The notes below the pieces were generated by a model that saw only the letters and a program-made list of their open reading frames with translations, was not told the origin of the DNA and searched no databases. Of a stretch of DNA of 64,000 bases, positions 1-11,563 are shown in pieces. Made by a program: the position numbers and the translations under genes. Origin of the DNA: Sorangium cellulosum So ce56 (lineage in GTDB: Bacteria; Myxococcota_A; Polyangia; Polyangiales; Polyangiaceae); contig NC_010162.1 of the NCBI RefSeq assembly GCF_000067165.1, positions 496,001-560,000 on the forward strand, written 5' to 3'. The stretch's first letter is position 1. The number at the start of each line of letters is the position of its first letter.

Positions 1-3710
<3,710 letters not shown>

Positions 3711-4031
3711 GGCGCATGCCCTCCCGTCCGTTGATGTCAGAGAGCACCTCCCTCCTCCCGCTCCGAGCGGTCGGAGAGGCCCTCGCAATGGGCTCACGCG
3801 CGCCGCGTAGGCGGCACCCATGCAGGTTGTGAGGCACTCCATTCGCTCGCGCGCCGGCTGTCGGCTCAGCGATGTCCTCGGTGACATGGCGCTCCTCCTC
3901 CCGAGCGCGCAAATCATCCCCGAGCGCGCATCAGGCGTACGCCTGTCACGGAACCATCACGCGAGAACTCGACGTCTTCGCCTCCCCCGGCGACACCTTT
4001 TCTTGGTCTACAGAATTAATAATGATCCTTT

Positions 4032-4060
4032 ATCTTAGTATTGCCAAGCGGAATAATCAA
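4032..4060 (-). promoter_or_regulatory. Candidate promoter for the NRPS gene
   Basis: On the minus strand a TTGATT hexamer (4055-4060) and a TAAGAT hexamer (4032-4037) are 17 bp apart, each matching 4 of 6 sigma70 consensus positions. They lie in the only AT-rich island (about 4005-4075) of a 620-bp gap. Use of this site would give the NRPS mRNA an untranslated leader of about 310 nt. A competing pair, TTGGCA with CATTAT, lies a few bases downstream in the same island. Confidence 0.4.
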
Positions 4061-4103
4061 AATCTTTCGTGCGACGAGCAGAAGGCTCATCTCGATCATG
4101 TTC

Positions 4104-4187
4104 GAGTTCCCGCTCGAGTTCCCGCTCGAGTTCCCGCTCGAGCTCCCGCTCGAGCTCCCGCCCGAGTCCCTGCCCGAGCTCCCGCCC
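4104..4187. repeat. 12-bp tandem repeat, 7 units
   Basis: Seven head-to-tail copies of a 12-bp unit, GAGTTCCCGCTC in the first three copies, drifting to GAGCTCCCGCCC towards the right. The array sits in the gap between the cupin and NRPS genes, about 45 bp upstream of the candidate NRPS promoter. The rest of 3711-4335 shows no gene. Confidence 0.9.
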
Positions 4188-4335
4188 GAGCAAGTCCATC
4201 TGTGACACGCCCTGCGCTGGTCGGCGCGGCGCCGCGCCCGGGGCCGCGCCGGCAGGGGACCGCGTCTGGCGCTGAACAGTCAGCGCCTCCGTGGCTCGGC
4301 GGAGGCTGTCCGCGGATGGACCGCGAGAGCAGGCG

Positions 4336-4917
4336 CTACTCTGTGGGAGGATCGGTGAAGAGCATACCAGTCGTCGCCGTGAGCTTCTCCAGGATCGCGG
4401 GCCCGAAGCGCTCGGCGAAGCGCGCCCTGTCCTCGGGCGCGATGACGATGTCGCCCGGCTCGTCTTCGTGCTCGTCCGTGATGATGGCGAGGAGCAACCC
4501 GGGCTCCTGGCCGACGTTCTCGAACTGCCGGTAGACGCCCACGGGCACGTCGATCATATCGAACGGCTCGAGCGTCGTCTCGTCCGTGGCGCCCTCGTTC
4601 CAGCGCAGCGCGAAGCGTCCAGTGAGGCACAGAAATACCTCCCTCGAGCGACGGTGTGCGTGCAGAGGGACCTTGTCGCCAGGCCTGCAGCTGACGATGC
4701 CCACGCTCATGCCTTTGGAGCCGACGATGGCCGGCCCCGTCCCCTCGCGCGCGTCCCCCGCCGCGGGCGCCATCAGGAGATACAGAGGAGGGTTCACGGC
4801 GTCGAACGCCTCCTGTGGGATGCTGGTGTCAACGGTGTGATTCACGTAAGCCCGGAGCTCGCCGAACCGCGCGATGCGCGAGCGCATCTGCTCCGGGGTG
4901 ATCTTCAGCGTCGTCAT
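4336..4917 (-). CDS. Cupin-domain protein
   Basis: Protein of 193 aa with a single C-terminal cupin fold. The conserved barrel core is at about 85-150: GDKVPLHAHRRSREVF supplies the HxH and Glu of cupin motif 1, and the following LTGRFALRW strand and FDMIDVPVGVYRQFENVG stretch form motif 2. The substrate cannot be told; single-domain cupins include dioxygenases, isomerases and sensors. The N-terminal 60 residues (MTTLKITPEQMR onward) look helical. ATG at 4917 is chosen because AGGGGG lies just upstream and the longer frame to 5124 runs through the 9-bp repeat and has poor codon use. It points the same way as the NRPS gene but is separated from it by 620 bp, so co-transcription is doubtful. 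Confidence 0.8.
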   Translation of the reverse strand: MTTLKITPEQMRSRIARFGELRAYVNHTVDTSIPQEAFDAVNPPLYLLMAPAAGDAREGTGPAIVGSKGMSVGIVSCRPGDKVPLHAHRRSREVFLCLTGRFALRWNEGATDETTLEPFDMIDVPVGVYRQFENVGQEPGLLLAIITDEHEDEPGDIVIAPEDRARFAERFGPAILEKLTATTGMLFTDPPTE

Positions 4918-5062
4918 GATAGATCCCCCTTTCTGCCGCGTTCGAGCTCCTGGAGCGCTCGGCGCGGCTCGTCTCCAAAGATACCGCGGGTTATGGCGGT
5001 GCGCTCGATCGATTCCCTGCTTCGAATCGACTTTATCGCTCGCTATCGTCGCGCGTATCGTC

Positions 5063-5098
5063 GCGGGTGACGCGGGTGACGCGGGTGACGCGCGTGAT
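5063..5098. repeat. 9-bp tandem repeat, 4 units
   Basis: Three exact copies of GCGGGTGAC followed by GCGCGTGAT. The array lies 145-180 bp upstream of the cupin start, in a gap that holds no convincing gene. Confidence 0.85.
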
Positions 5099-5276
5099 CC
5101 GTGTGTTGGCTGAGCAATGGACAATACTGGGCCAGTGTAGTAGCGTGGCCCGGGAAGGCCGATCTCTGGAGGAGCTCTGAAGCGTCGAGACGCGATGCTG
5201 CCGATCCCGCGGAGCGCCGGACGGTGGAGCCGACACGGCCGCGGCGCCTGTCGATCATGTCTTTGGGAGCGACATT

Positions 5277-5432
5277 GAATTCCAGGGACAGCCGTTTCCG
5301 CTGCGCCGGCAGCGCCGTGGTCACCAGCGAATTCCAGCGATAGCCGTTTCCGCTAGGCCGGCAGCGCCGTGGTCATTGGCGAATTCCAGGGACAGCCGTT
5401 TCCGCCAGGCCGGCAGCGCCCGCGTCGCCGGC
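5277..5432. repeat. 52-bp tandem repeat, 3 units
   Basis: Three direct copies start at 5277, 5329 and 5381, each opening with GAATTCCAG and containing AGCCGTTTCCGC and GGCAGCGCC. The copies differ at only a few positions, most in the third. The array ends 28 bp from the stop codon of the rlmI-like gene, so it may take part in 3'-end formation or be an inserted repetitive element. Confidence 0.9.
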
Positions 5433-5459
5433 GGCGAATCCGGCGGGCGTGTCAGCGCG

Positions 5460-6725
5460 TCACTCCAGCACCACGAACTTCAGATACCGCCCCTCCCACC
5501 ACGCCGGCAGCGTCGGGTGGTCCTCCGGCTGCCCGTGGATCGCCCGGATCCGCAGGTCGTCCCGCTCCAGCGTGGCGTCGTCCAGCGTCGCCAGGAAGTC
5601 TTCCGCCGTGATGTGGCTCGAGCACGACGCCGCGCACAACACGCCACCTCGATCCAGCACGCGCGCGACCGCGGCGTGCAGCCGCCGGTAGGCGCCGAGC
5701 GCGCGCGGCTTGGCGCGCTCGCTCGGCGCGAAGCTCGGCGGGTCGCAGATGATGAGATCGTACCGGTCGCCGCGCGCGCGGGCCTTCTCGAGGAAGTCGA
5801 ACGCGTCCGCCGTCACGAACTCGTGGGCCGCCGGATCCACGCCGTTCTCGCGGAACGTGCGCTGCGCCGACGCGTGCGCGGCCGACGCCGAGTCGACGGA
5901 GGTGACCCGGCCCGCGCCGCCGAGCGCCGCGGCCACCGAGAAGCCCCCCGCATAGCTGAACAGGTTGAGCACGCGCCGGCGCCCGGCCGCGAGCGCGCGC
6001 ACGCGGGCGCGGTTGTCGCGCTGGTCGAGGAACGCCCCCGTCTTCTGCCCGCGCGCGAGATCGACCTCCATCGCGATCCCCGTCTCCCTCACGAAGAGGC
6101 GATCCGGCAGCGGCGGCCCGTGCAGGTGCGCGAGCTTCTTCCCGTCCGCGTCCTCGCCCGCCGCCGACGCGCGCGCGCGGAGGCCGATCGAGCGCACGCC
6201 GCGGGCGCCCAGCGCGCGCGCGAGGTGCGGGAGCAGGCGATCGAGCCAGGGCGCCAGCATGTCGCCGTCGAGGCGGATCACCGCGGCGCGGTCGTACCGA
6301 TCGATGACGAGCGACGGCACCCGGTCCCCCTCGCCGTTGCACAGCCGGTAGGCCGTCGTGTCGCGGCCGTCGAACCAGCCGTCGCGCAGGGCGAAGGCGC
6401 GCTCGAGCCGCTCGGCGATGGCCCGCTCGTCGAGCGGCGGCGCCTGCGTGCGCTGGAAGACGCGGACGGCGATCGCCGAGTCCGCGTCCCAGAGCCCTCG
6501 CCCGAGGAACGGCGCCCCCTCGGCCGACAGCTCGACGACGTCGCCCGACGCCGCGGCGCCGCCGCGGTGCGCGCGCTCCCCGCGCTTGCCTTCGCCGCGC
6601 TCGCCGCGCTTGCCCTCGCCGCGCTTGCTCCCGTGTCCGCCGCCGTCCGCGATGCCGTCTCGGTAGACCCATGGGTGGCCGCGGCGGACGGCGGCGGCGG
6701 CTGGCGCGGTGAGATGGACCCGCAT
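5460..6725 (-). CDS. rlmI: RlmI-family rRNA (cytosine-C5) methyltransferase
   Basis: Class I SAM-dependent methyltransferase of 421 aa, of the family that makes m5C1962 in 23S rRNA. The N-terminus (1-30, RRGHPWVYRDGI) and about 60-95 form a PUA domain, split by an insert of low complexity at about 33-55 built from GEGKRGER repeats. The Rossmann core has VLNLFSYAGGFSVAA (SAM binding), GQKTGAFLDQR before it, IICDPPSF as the catalytic motif IV, and ASCSSHI with the catalytic-type cysteine of motif VI. The C-terminus ends LKFVVLE. Start ATG 6725 lies 30 bp from a divergent lipoprotein gene, so the two promoters must overlap the starts. The charged PUA insert is unusual for the family. Confidence 0.9.
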   Translation of the reverse strand: MRVHLTAPAAAAVRRGHPWVYRDGIADGGGHGSKRGEGKRGERGEGKRGERAHRGGAAASGDVVELSAEGAPFLGRGLWDADSAIAVRVFQRTQAPPLDERAIAERLERAFALRDGWFDGRDTTAYRLCNGEGDRVPSLVIDRYDRAAVIRLDGDMLAPWLDRLLPHLARALGARGVRSIGLRARASAAGEDADGKKLAHLHGPPLPDRLFVRETGIAMEVDLARGQKTGAFLDQRDNRARVRALAAGRRRVLNLFSYAGGFSVAAALGGAGRVTSVDSASAAHASAQRTFRENGVDPAAHEFVTADAFDFLEKARARGDRYDLIICDPPSFAPSERAKPRALGAYRRLHAAVARVLDRGGVLCAASCSSHITAEDFLATLDDATLERDDLRIRAIHGQPEDHPTLPAWWEGRYLKFVVLE

Positions 6726-6755
6726 CGACCCCGCCTAGCACGGTAAGCTCGCAGC

Positions 6756-7841
6756 GTGCTGCACCGAGTTCGTTCGTCCGGATGGGCCTGCCTCGGGGGG
6801 ATCTCGCTTGCCGTCGCGGCAGCCTGCACGCAGGACCACGGCGTCCTCGGCCGGGATCCATCGAGCGGGGCGAGCACCTCCGGCGCCGGCGGCGGCCCGG
6901 GAGCGACAACGAGCGGCGCGACGACGACGACCACGGGCGCGGGCGGCGGCGCGGTCGAGCCGCCGGGGCCGACGAAGCTCACGGTGGTCAACGGCATCAG
7001 CGATCACGACGCGGTGCGCTTCTGCTTCCTCGCGTACCCCGACGGGACCGGCGCCGGCGTGGACCCCTGGCCGGGCGCCGCCGCGGGCCTCGCCTTCGCC
7101 CGGGCCCAGGAGATCGAGCCGCTCGGCGCGGCGATCCCCGCGGGGACGAGCCTGCGCGCGCACGTGATCGCCGGCGACCTCCGCGCGACGGAGGGGCTCG
7201 ACTGCGCGGAGATCCTCGCGCTCGCCGGCGGCACGGGGAGCCCCGCGGCCCCGATCGTGGCCGCGGGGCTCCCCGTGCTCCCGGCGCCCGTGTTCGCCGA
7301 GGAGAAGAGCCTCCTCGTGGTCGCCACCGGATGCCTCGGCGGCGAGGGGCACACGCACGAGAGCGAGAAGGAAGGCTGCGGCGACGCCTACACGATCGAC
7401 ACGCCGACCGCCGGCCTCGTCGCCGTCGCCATGTCGCGGCGGACGACGTTCGACAGGGTGAGCCTGCAGGTCGCGCACGCGAGCGCGGCGACGCCGGTGG
7501 TCCATGTGGCGCTGGCGCCCGGGCGCGAGGACGCGACCGGGGTGACGCTCGCGCAGGACCTCTCCTACGGCGCGATCGCGCCGTTCCCACCGTTCACCGG
7601 GTTCTCGGTGGGCGATCTCGGCGCGCTCGACGAGGTCGCGATCGAGACCCGCGATCCCATCGAGGGGACGGTGACGTCGTCGGTGCCGATGCGCGAGATC
7701 CTGGCGAGCAGCGACGTGCCGGCGGCGGACATCGGGGACGGGCAGGGGTTCGTGCTTGTCGCCGTCGGGGCCGCTCCGGGGGCGGAACAGGGCGGGTTCT
7801 GGCACCCCCTGACGTACTCGCTCTTGCGGGCGAATCCCTGA
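6756..7841 (+). CDS. Putative lipoprotein of unknown function
   Basis: Protein of 361 aa with an N-terminal signal peptide ending in a lipobox (AVAAAC, Cys about 24), then a Ser/Thr/Gly linker (about 35-65) typical of myxobacterial surface lipoproteins. The folded part (70-361) begins KLTVVNGISDHDAVRF and resembles the repeated beta-sandwich layout of DUF4397-like proteins, but I do not recognise it with certainty. Four cysteines in the folded part could form disulfides. The start is GTG at 6756. It is divergent from rlmI with a 30-bp gap. Likely outer-membrane anchored. Confidence 0.75.
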   Translation: MLHRVRSSGWACLGGISLAVAAACTQDHGVLGRDPSSGASTSGAGGGPGATTSGATTTTTGAGGGAVEPPGPTKLTVVNGISDHDAVRFCFLAYPDGTGAGVDPWPGAAAGLAFARAQEIEPLGAAIPAGTSLRAHVIAGDLRATEGLDCAEILALAGGTGSPAAPIVAAGLPVLPAPVFAEEKSLLVVATGCLGGEGHTHESEKEGCGDAYTIDTPTAGLVAVAMSRRTTFDRVSLQVAHASAATPVVHVALAPGREDATGVTLAQDLSYGAIAPFPPFTGFSVGDLGALDEVAIETRDPIEGTVTSSVPMREILASSDVPAADIGDGQGFVLVAVGAAPGAEQGGFWHPLTYSLLRANP

Positions 7842-8299
7842 GCTCGTTCCCGGATCATCCCATGAGCGGCGAGGTTCCGGGGTTCACCGTCTCTCGTCGG
7901 ACGGAACGACCACGCCTCGCCTGGCGGCGCGCCGTGGACTCGCCTTGATTCCGCCTCGGGCATCAAGGCCCCATCGAGCGTGGTTCGCAATGCCACGATC
8001 CTGCCGTGTGGTGCCGTGTTGTCCAGCATTTGCGCAAGGCCCTGATTGCTCCTGTACGGCCGACTCGAGTGTGTCCGGCGTGTCTGCCGAGCTTGCAGCG
8101 CGCGTTGTCTTATCGGAGGATGAGGGGCCTGCCCCCTCGGTCTCAGGCGCCTCCCTCTCTCCTCGCAGATCAGCCCTTCGCGGGCCTCCTCACGGCTGTG
8201 CCTGGCTCTTCGGCGAGGAGCGTCGCGCCGGGAAAATCGTGAGTCGCTCGACGAACGGGAGCGCCCTGTACGGATGACATCATGAGACAATCACCCGCC
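7842..8299. other. Intergenic stretch without a recognised gene
   Basis: No open frame here has convincing codon use or a Shine-Dalgarno sequence. Weak dyads such as GGGGCCTGCCCC near 8126 are the only structure seen. Confidence 0.6.
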
Positions 8300-8328
8300 G
8301 TGACGATCGGATGAATCTCCAGTATAAC
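8300..8328 (+). promoter_or_regulatory. Candidate sigma70 promoter of the FIST-kinase operon
   Basis: GTGACG (8300-8305) and TATAAC (8323-8328) are 17 bp apart, giving 4 of 6 and 5 of 6 matches to the housekeeping consensus. Transcription would start near 8335, about 25 nt before the ATG at 8361, with a purine-rich Shine-Dalgarno at 8347-8358. Confidence 0.55.
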
Positions 8329-8360
8329 GCGAGTGCCGAAATTCCGAGGGGGGAGGGAAC

Positions 8361-9554
8361 ATGGCGACACAGGTATTTGTCGGGGCGAGCTCCGCGGCGG
8401 ATCCGAGAGAGGCTGCTTCAGAGGCCGTGGCGACGGCGCTCCGCGGGTCTTCCCGCACCGAGCATGCGGTGCGACCGGCATTCGCCCTCGTCTTATCGAC
8501 GGACCAGTACGACGCCGACGCGCTCGCCGCGGCCGTGACGAGCCAGCTGCCGGGCGTCCCCTGGGCGGGGTGCTGCACTGCAGGGGTCTTCGCCGGCAGC
8601 CGGCTGCTCCGGCAGGGGCTCGTCGTGGGGCTTGTCGCCTCGGAGACCGTGCGTGTCGGCGTCGGGGTCGCGCAGCCGGTGAGCCAGGACGGGCGGCGCG
8701 CCGGCGTGCTCGCCGCCTCGCGCGCCCTCGAGAAGTTTCCGCCGTCCGTCGCTCCCGGGTGGAGCCGCGCGCTCATCGTGCTGCCGGACGCGGTCACGGG
8801 CAACGCGGCCGACGTGGTGCGCGGCGCGGTCGAGGTCGGCGGGACGGGCGTCGTCTGGGCCGGCGGCGGCGCGGGCGACAACCTCCGCTTCGTGCGCACC
8901 GCGCAGTTCGCGGGCGGCAGCGCCTTCTCGGACAGCGTGGTCGTCGTCGCGATCGACTCGCCGGCGCGCATGGCGACCGGCATCCGCCACGGCTTCCGGC
9001 CGTATGGCCCGCCCACGATGGTCACCCGCGCCGAGGGCACGGTCCTCGCCGAGCTCGAGTACGAGGGCGCCTTCTCGGTCTACCAGCGCACCGCGCGGGC
9101 GAGGGGGGATCAGGTGAACATCGACGGCTTCGCCACGTTCGCCATGACCCACCCGCTCGGCATCCCGCAGGCCGACGGCGAGCACGTCATCCGCGATCCG
9201 CTGCGCGTCGTCTCGCCGGGGGGGCTCTACTGCGTCGGCGAGGTCCCGGACGGGTGCCTCATCCGCGTCATGGAGGGCGACCCCATCGGCCTCGTCGGCG
9301 CCGCGCGCGAGGCCGCGACCACGGCGCGCGAAGCGGTGGCCGGGCCCATCGCCGGCGCGTTCGTGTTCGACTGCATCTCGCGGTGCATGATGCTCGGCGA
9401 CACGGTGCGCGACGAGCTGACCACCTTCGAGAGCGAGCTCGGCGAGAGCGTCCCGGTGATGGGATGTCTGACCTTTGGAGAAGTCGGTACGCTGGGCCGA
9501 GGAGTACCGCAGTTTCACAACAAGACCGCTGTCGTGCTCGCCCTGGGGGCCTGA
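8361..9554 (+). CDS. FIST-domain sensor protein
   Basis: Soluble protein of 397 aa made of a FIST N domain (about 35-220) and a FIST C domain (about 225-385). Recognisable features are the N-terminal strand pattern ending VPWAGCCTAGVF, the GGGAGDNLRF loop in the middle, and the C-terminal FDCISRCMML followed by PVMGCLTFGEVG. FIST proteins are proposed signal-transduction sensors, thought to bind small ligands such as amino acids, and are often fused or linked to histidine kinases. No signal peptide is visible. ATG 8361 follows GGGGGGAGGG. The next gene, a histidine kinase, starts 25 bp after the stop, so this protein is probably the sensory partner of that kinase. Confidence 0.88.
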   Translation: MATQVFVGASSAADPREAASEAVATALRGSSRTEHAVRPAFALVLSTDQYDADALAAAVTSQLPGVPWAGCCTAGVFAGSRLLRQGLVVGLVASETVRVGVGVAQPVSQDGRRAGVLAASRALEKFPPSVAPGWSRALIVLPDAVTGNAADVVRGAVEVGGTGVVWAGGGAGDNLRFVRTAQFAGGSAFSDSVVVVAIDSPARMATGIRHGFRPYGPPTMVTRAEGTVLAELEYEGAFSVYQRTARARGDQVNIDGFATFAMTHPLGIPQADGEHVIRDPLRVVSPGGLYCVGEVPDGCLIRVMEGDPIGLVGAAREAATTAREAVAGPIAGAFVFDCISRCMMLGDTVRDELTTFESELGESVPVMGCLTFGEVGTLGRGVPQFHNKTAVVLALGA

Positions 9555-9579
9555 GCGCGGGAGCGGTTGGAGCCCTGTC

Positions 9580-11451
9580 ATGCCGAGCGGCGAAGAGCAC
9601 GAGATCCAGGAGGAACGGCTGGCGCTCCTCAGCGTCCTCCAGGAGCTCACGGTCGCGGCGCTCGACCTCTTCGATCCGCACCAGTCGATGGCGGTCTTCC
9701 TGGAGCGGCTCGCCGAGCGCCTGAGCTGCATCGCCGTGCTCGTGCTCGTCGAGCCGGACCCGCGGGCCCCGCGGCTCCTCGACGCCGCCGGCCTGTCGGC
9801 GAGCTCGCGCGCGCTGCCCATCCCGCCGCGCTCGCCCGCCTCGACGGGCGAGCCCAACGGCGCGGGCGCGGGCCTCTCCTTGCCGTACCCCGAGCTCGCG
9901 CGGCCCGGGCTCGTGACGTGGCACTTCTCGCTGGAGGGGCAGGGCGACAGCGGCGCGTCCAGCCTCCTCCTCTGCTTCGAGAGCGAGCCCCCGTTCGCGC
10001 CCCGGTACCGGGGCATGATGCGCCGGCTCACGGCGACCTTCCGCACGGCGCTGGTGCACCGCCTGCTCTACGCCCGCATGATCGAGAACGAGCGCGAGCG
10101 GGTGCGGAACCTCGCCGCCGCGGAGGCGGGGCGCGCGGCGGCGGAGGCGGCGCAGCGGCGCGCGGCCTTCCTCTCGGAGGCGAGCCGGCTGCTCTCGAGC
10201 TCGCTCAATTACGAGGCGACGCTGGTGCGCGTCGCGCGCCTGCCGGTCCCGTTCGTCGCGGACTGGTGCATGGTCGACATCATCGAGCGCGAGGCCATGC
10301 TCCGGCGTGCGGTCGTCGTCCACGCCGATCCCCAGAAGAGCGAGCTCGCGCGCCTCCTGCAGGGCCAGACGCCGATGGACTCGGTCCTCCCGTCCGGCGT
10401 CGCGCGCGTGCTGGCGACGGGCGAGGCGGCGCTCTGCGAGGTCGCGGGCGCGCCCCTCGCCCCGGAGAGCGAGCGCGGCTCGTACGACAGCGAGCCGCCG
10501 GTGTCGGCCAGCGAGGCGCTTCTCATGGAGCTCGGCCTCCGGCGATACATCTCCGTGCCGCTCGTCACGCGCGGCACGATGCTCGGCGTGCTCACCATCG
10601 CGTCCGGCCGCGACGATCTGCTGTACGGCGTGGAGGACCGGGCGCTCGCCGAGGATCTCGGGCGCAGGGCCGCGCTGGCGATCGACAACGCGCGGCTGTA
10701 CGAGAGCGCCCAGCGGGCGATCCGGGCCCGGGAGGAGCTCGTCGCCGTGGTGTCGCACGATCTCAAGAGCCCGCTCGCCACCATCGTCATGAACACGAGC
10801 CTCCTGCGCCGGAAGCTGCCGGGCGCGGATGAGGCGGTCGAGGTGCGGCGCCCTGTCGAGCGCATCCAGAAGGCGGCCGACCGCATGAACCGCCTCATCC
10901 GCGATCTGCTCGACCTGGCGAAGCTCGACGGCGGCCACATCTCGATCCAGCCGGTGCCCCACGACGTCGCTGGCCTGCTCGGCGACGCCATCGAGCTCCT
11001 GCGGGAGGAGGCGGCGGAGAAGTCGCTGCGCCTCGAGCAGAGCGTCGAGCTCGGCGTCGATCGGGCGCTCTGCGATCGCGAGCGGATCCTGCAGGTGATC
11101 GCCAACCTCGTCGGCAATGCGATCAAGTTCACGTCGGCCGGCGGCGAGGTCGCCGTCCGGGCCGAGCCGTGGGGCAGGGAGGTGCGCCTCTCGGTGCGGG
11201 ACACCGGCCCGGGCATCCCGGAGGACCAGCGGGCGCGGATCTTCGAGCGCTACTGGCAGGCGAAGGAGACGGCCCACAAGGGCACCGGGCTCGGCCTCTC
11301 GATCGCGAAGGCGCTCGTCGAGGTGCACGGCGGGCGGATCTGGGTCGAGAGCAAGGTGGGCGAGGGCAGCACGTTCTTCTTCACGCTGCCGATGGTGGAG
11401 GCCACGAGCGCGACCTCGGGAGTCGCGGCGGGCACGCGCCTCGGGGCCTGA
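9580..11451 (+). CDS. GAF-domain sensor histidine kinase
   Basis: Cytoplasmic histidine kinase of 623 aa without obvious membrane spans. Order: an N-terminal GAF-like domain (about 10-165), a Glu/Arg/Ala-rich coiled coil (about 165-205), a second GAF domain (about 210-375), the dimerisation/phosphoacceptor helix with VSHDLKSPL (His near 393), and an ATPase domain with NLVGNAIKF, DTGPGIP (near 541) and GTGLGLSIAK (near 568). There is no receiver domain and no response regulator gene next to it. ATG 9580 is chosen over longer starts because it lies just downstream of the FIST stop with GGAG upstream and clean codon use. It probably reads the state of the FIST protein. Confidence 0.9.
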   Translation: MPSGEEHEIQEERLALLSVLQELTVAALDLFDPHQSMAVFLERLAERLSCIAVLVLVEPDPRAPRLLDAAGLSASSRALPIPPRSPASTGEPNGAGAGLSLPYPELARPGLVTWHFSLEGQGDSGASSLLLCFESEPPFAPRYRGMMRRLTATFRTALVHRLLYARMIENERERVRNLAAAEAGRAAAEAAQRRAAFLSEASRLLSSSLNYEATLVRVARLPVPFVADWCMVDIIEREAMLRRAVVVHADPQKSELARLLQGQTPMDSVLPSGVARVLATGEAALCEVAGAPLAPESERGSYDSEPPVSASEALLMELGLRRYISVPLVTRGTMLGVLTIASGRDDLLYGVEDRALAEDLGRRAALAIDNARLYESAQRAIRAREELVAVVSHDLKSPLATIVMNTSLLRRKLPGADEAVEVRRPVERIQKAADRMNRLIRDLLDLAKLDGGHISIQPVPHDVAGLLGDAIELLREEAAEKSLRLEQSVELGVDRALCDRERILQVIANLVGNAIKFTSAGGEVAVRAEPWGREVRLSVRDTGPGIPEDQRARIFERYWQAKETAHKGTGLGLSIAKALVEVHGGRIWVESKVGEGSTFFFTLPMVEATSATSGVAAGTRLGA

Positions 11452-11563
11452 CAGCGGCATTCGGGATTTGCCGTACAGCGGTGTAATCACATCACCGAGG
11501 CAGGAGGGTCTCTTCGCCTTGCGCGTTGGCGGTCCGATCCGTTCATCGCTATACCTTGCCACG

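Noticed and set aside
5063..5098. CRISPR-like array
   Set aside because: 9-bp direct repeats without spacers; the 52-, 42- and 12-bp arrays are also plain tandem repeats and no cas gene is present.
4336..5124. Longer cupin start at 5124
   Set aside because: The added 69 residues run through the 9-bp repeat with poor codon bias, and ATG 4917 has its own strong Shine-Dalgarno.
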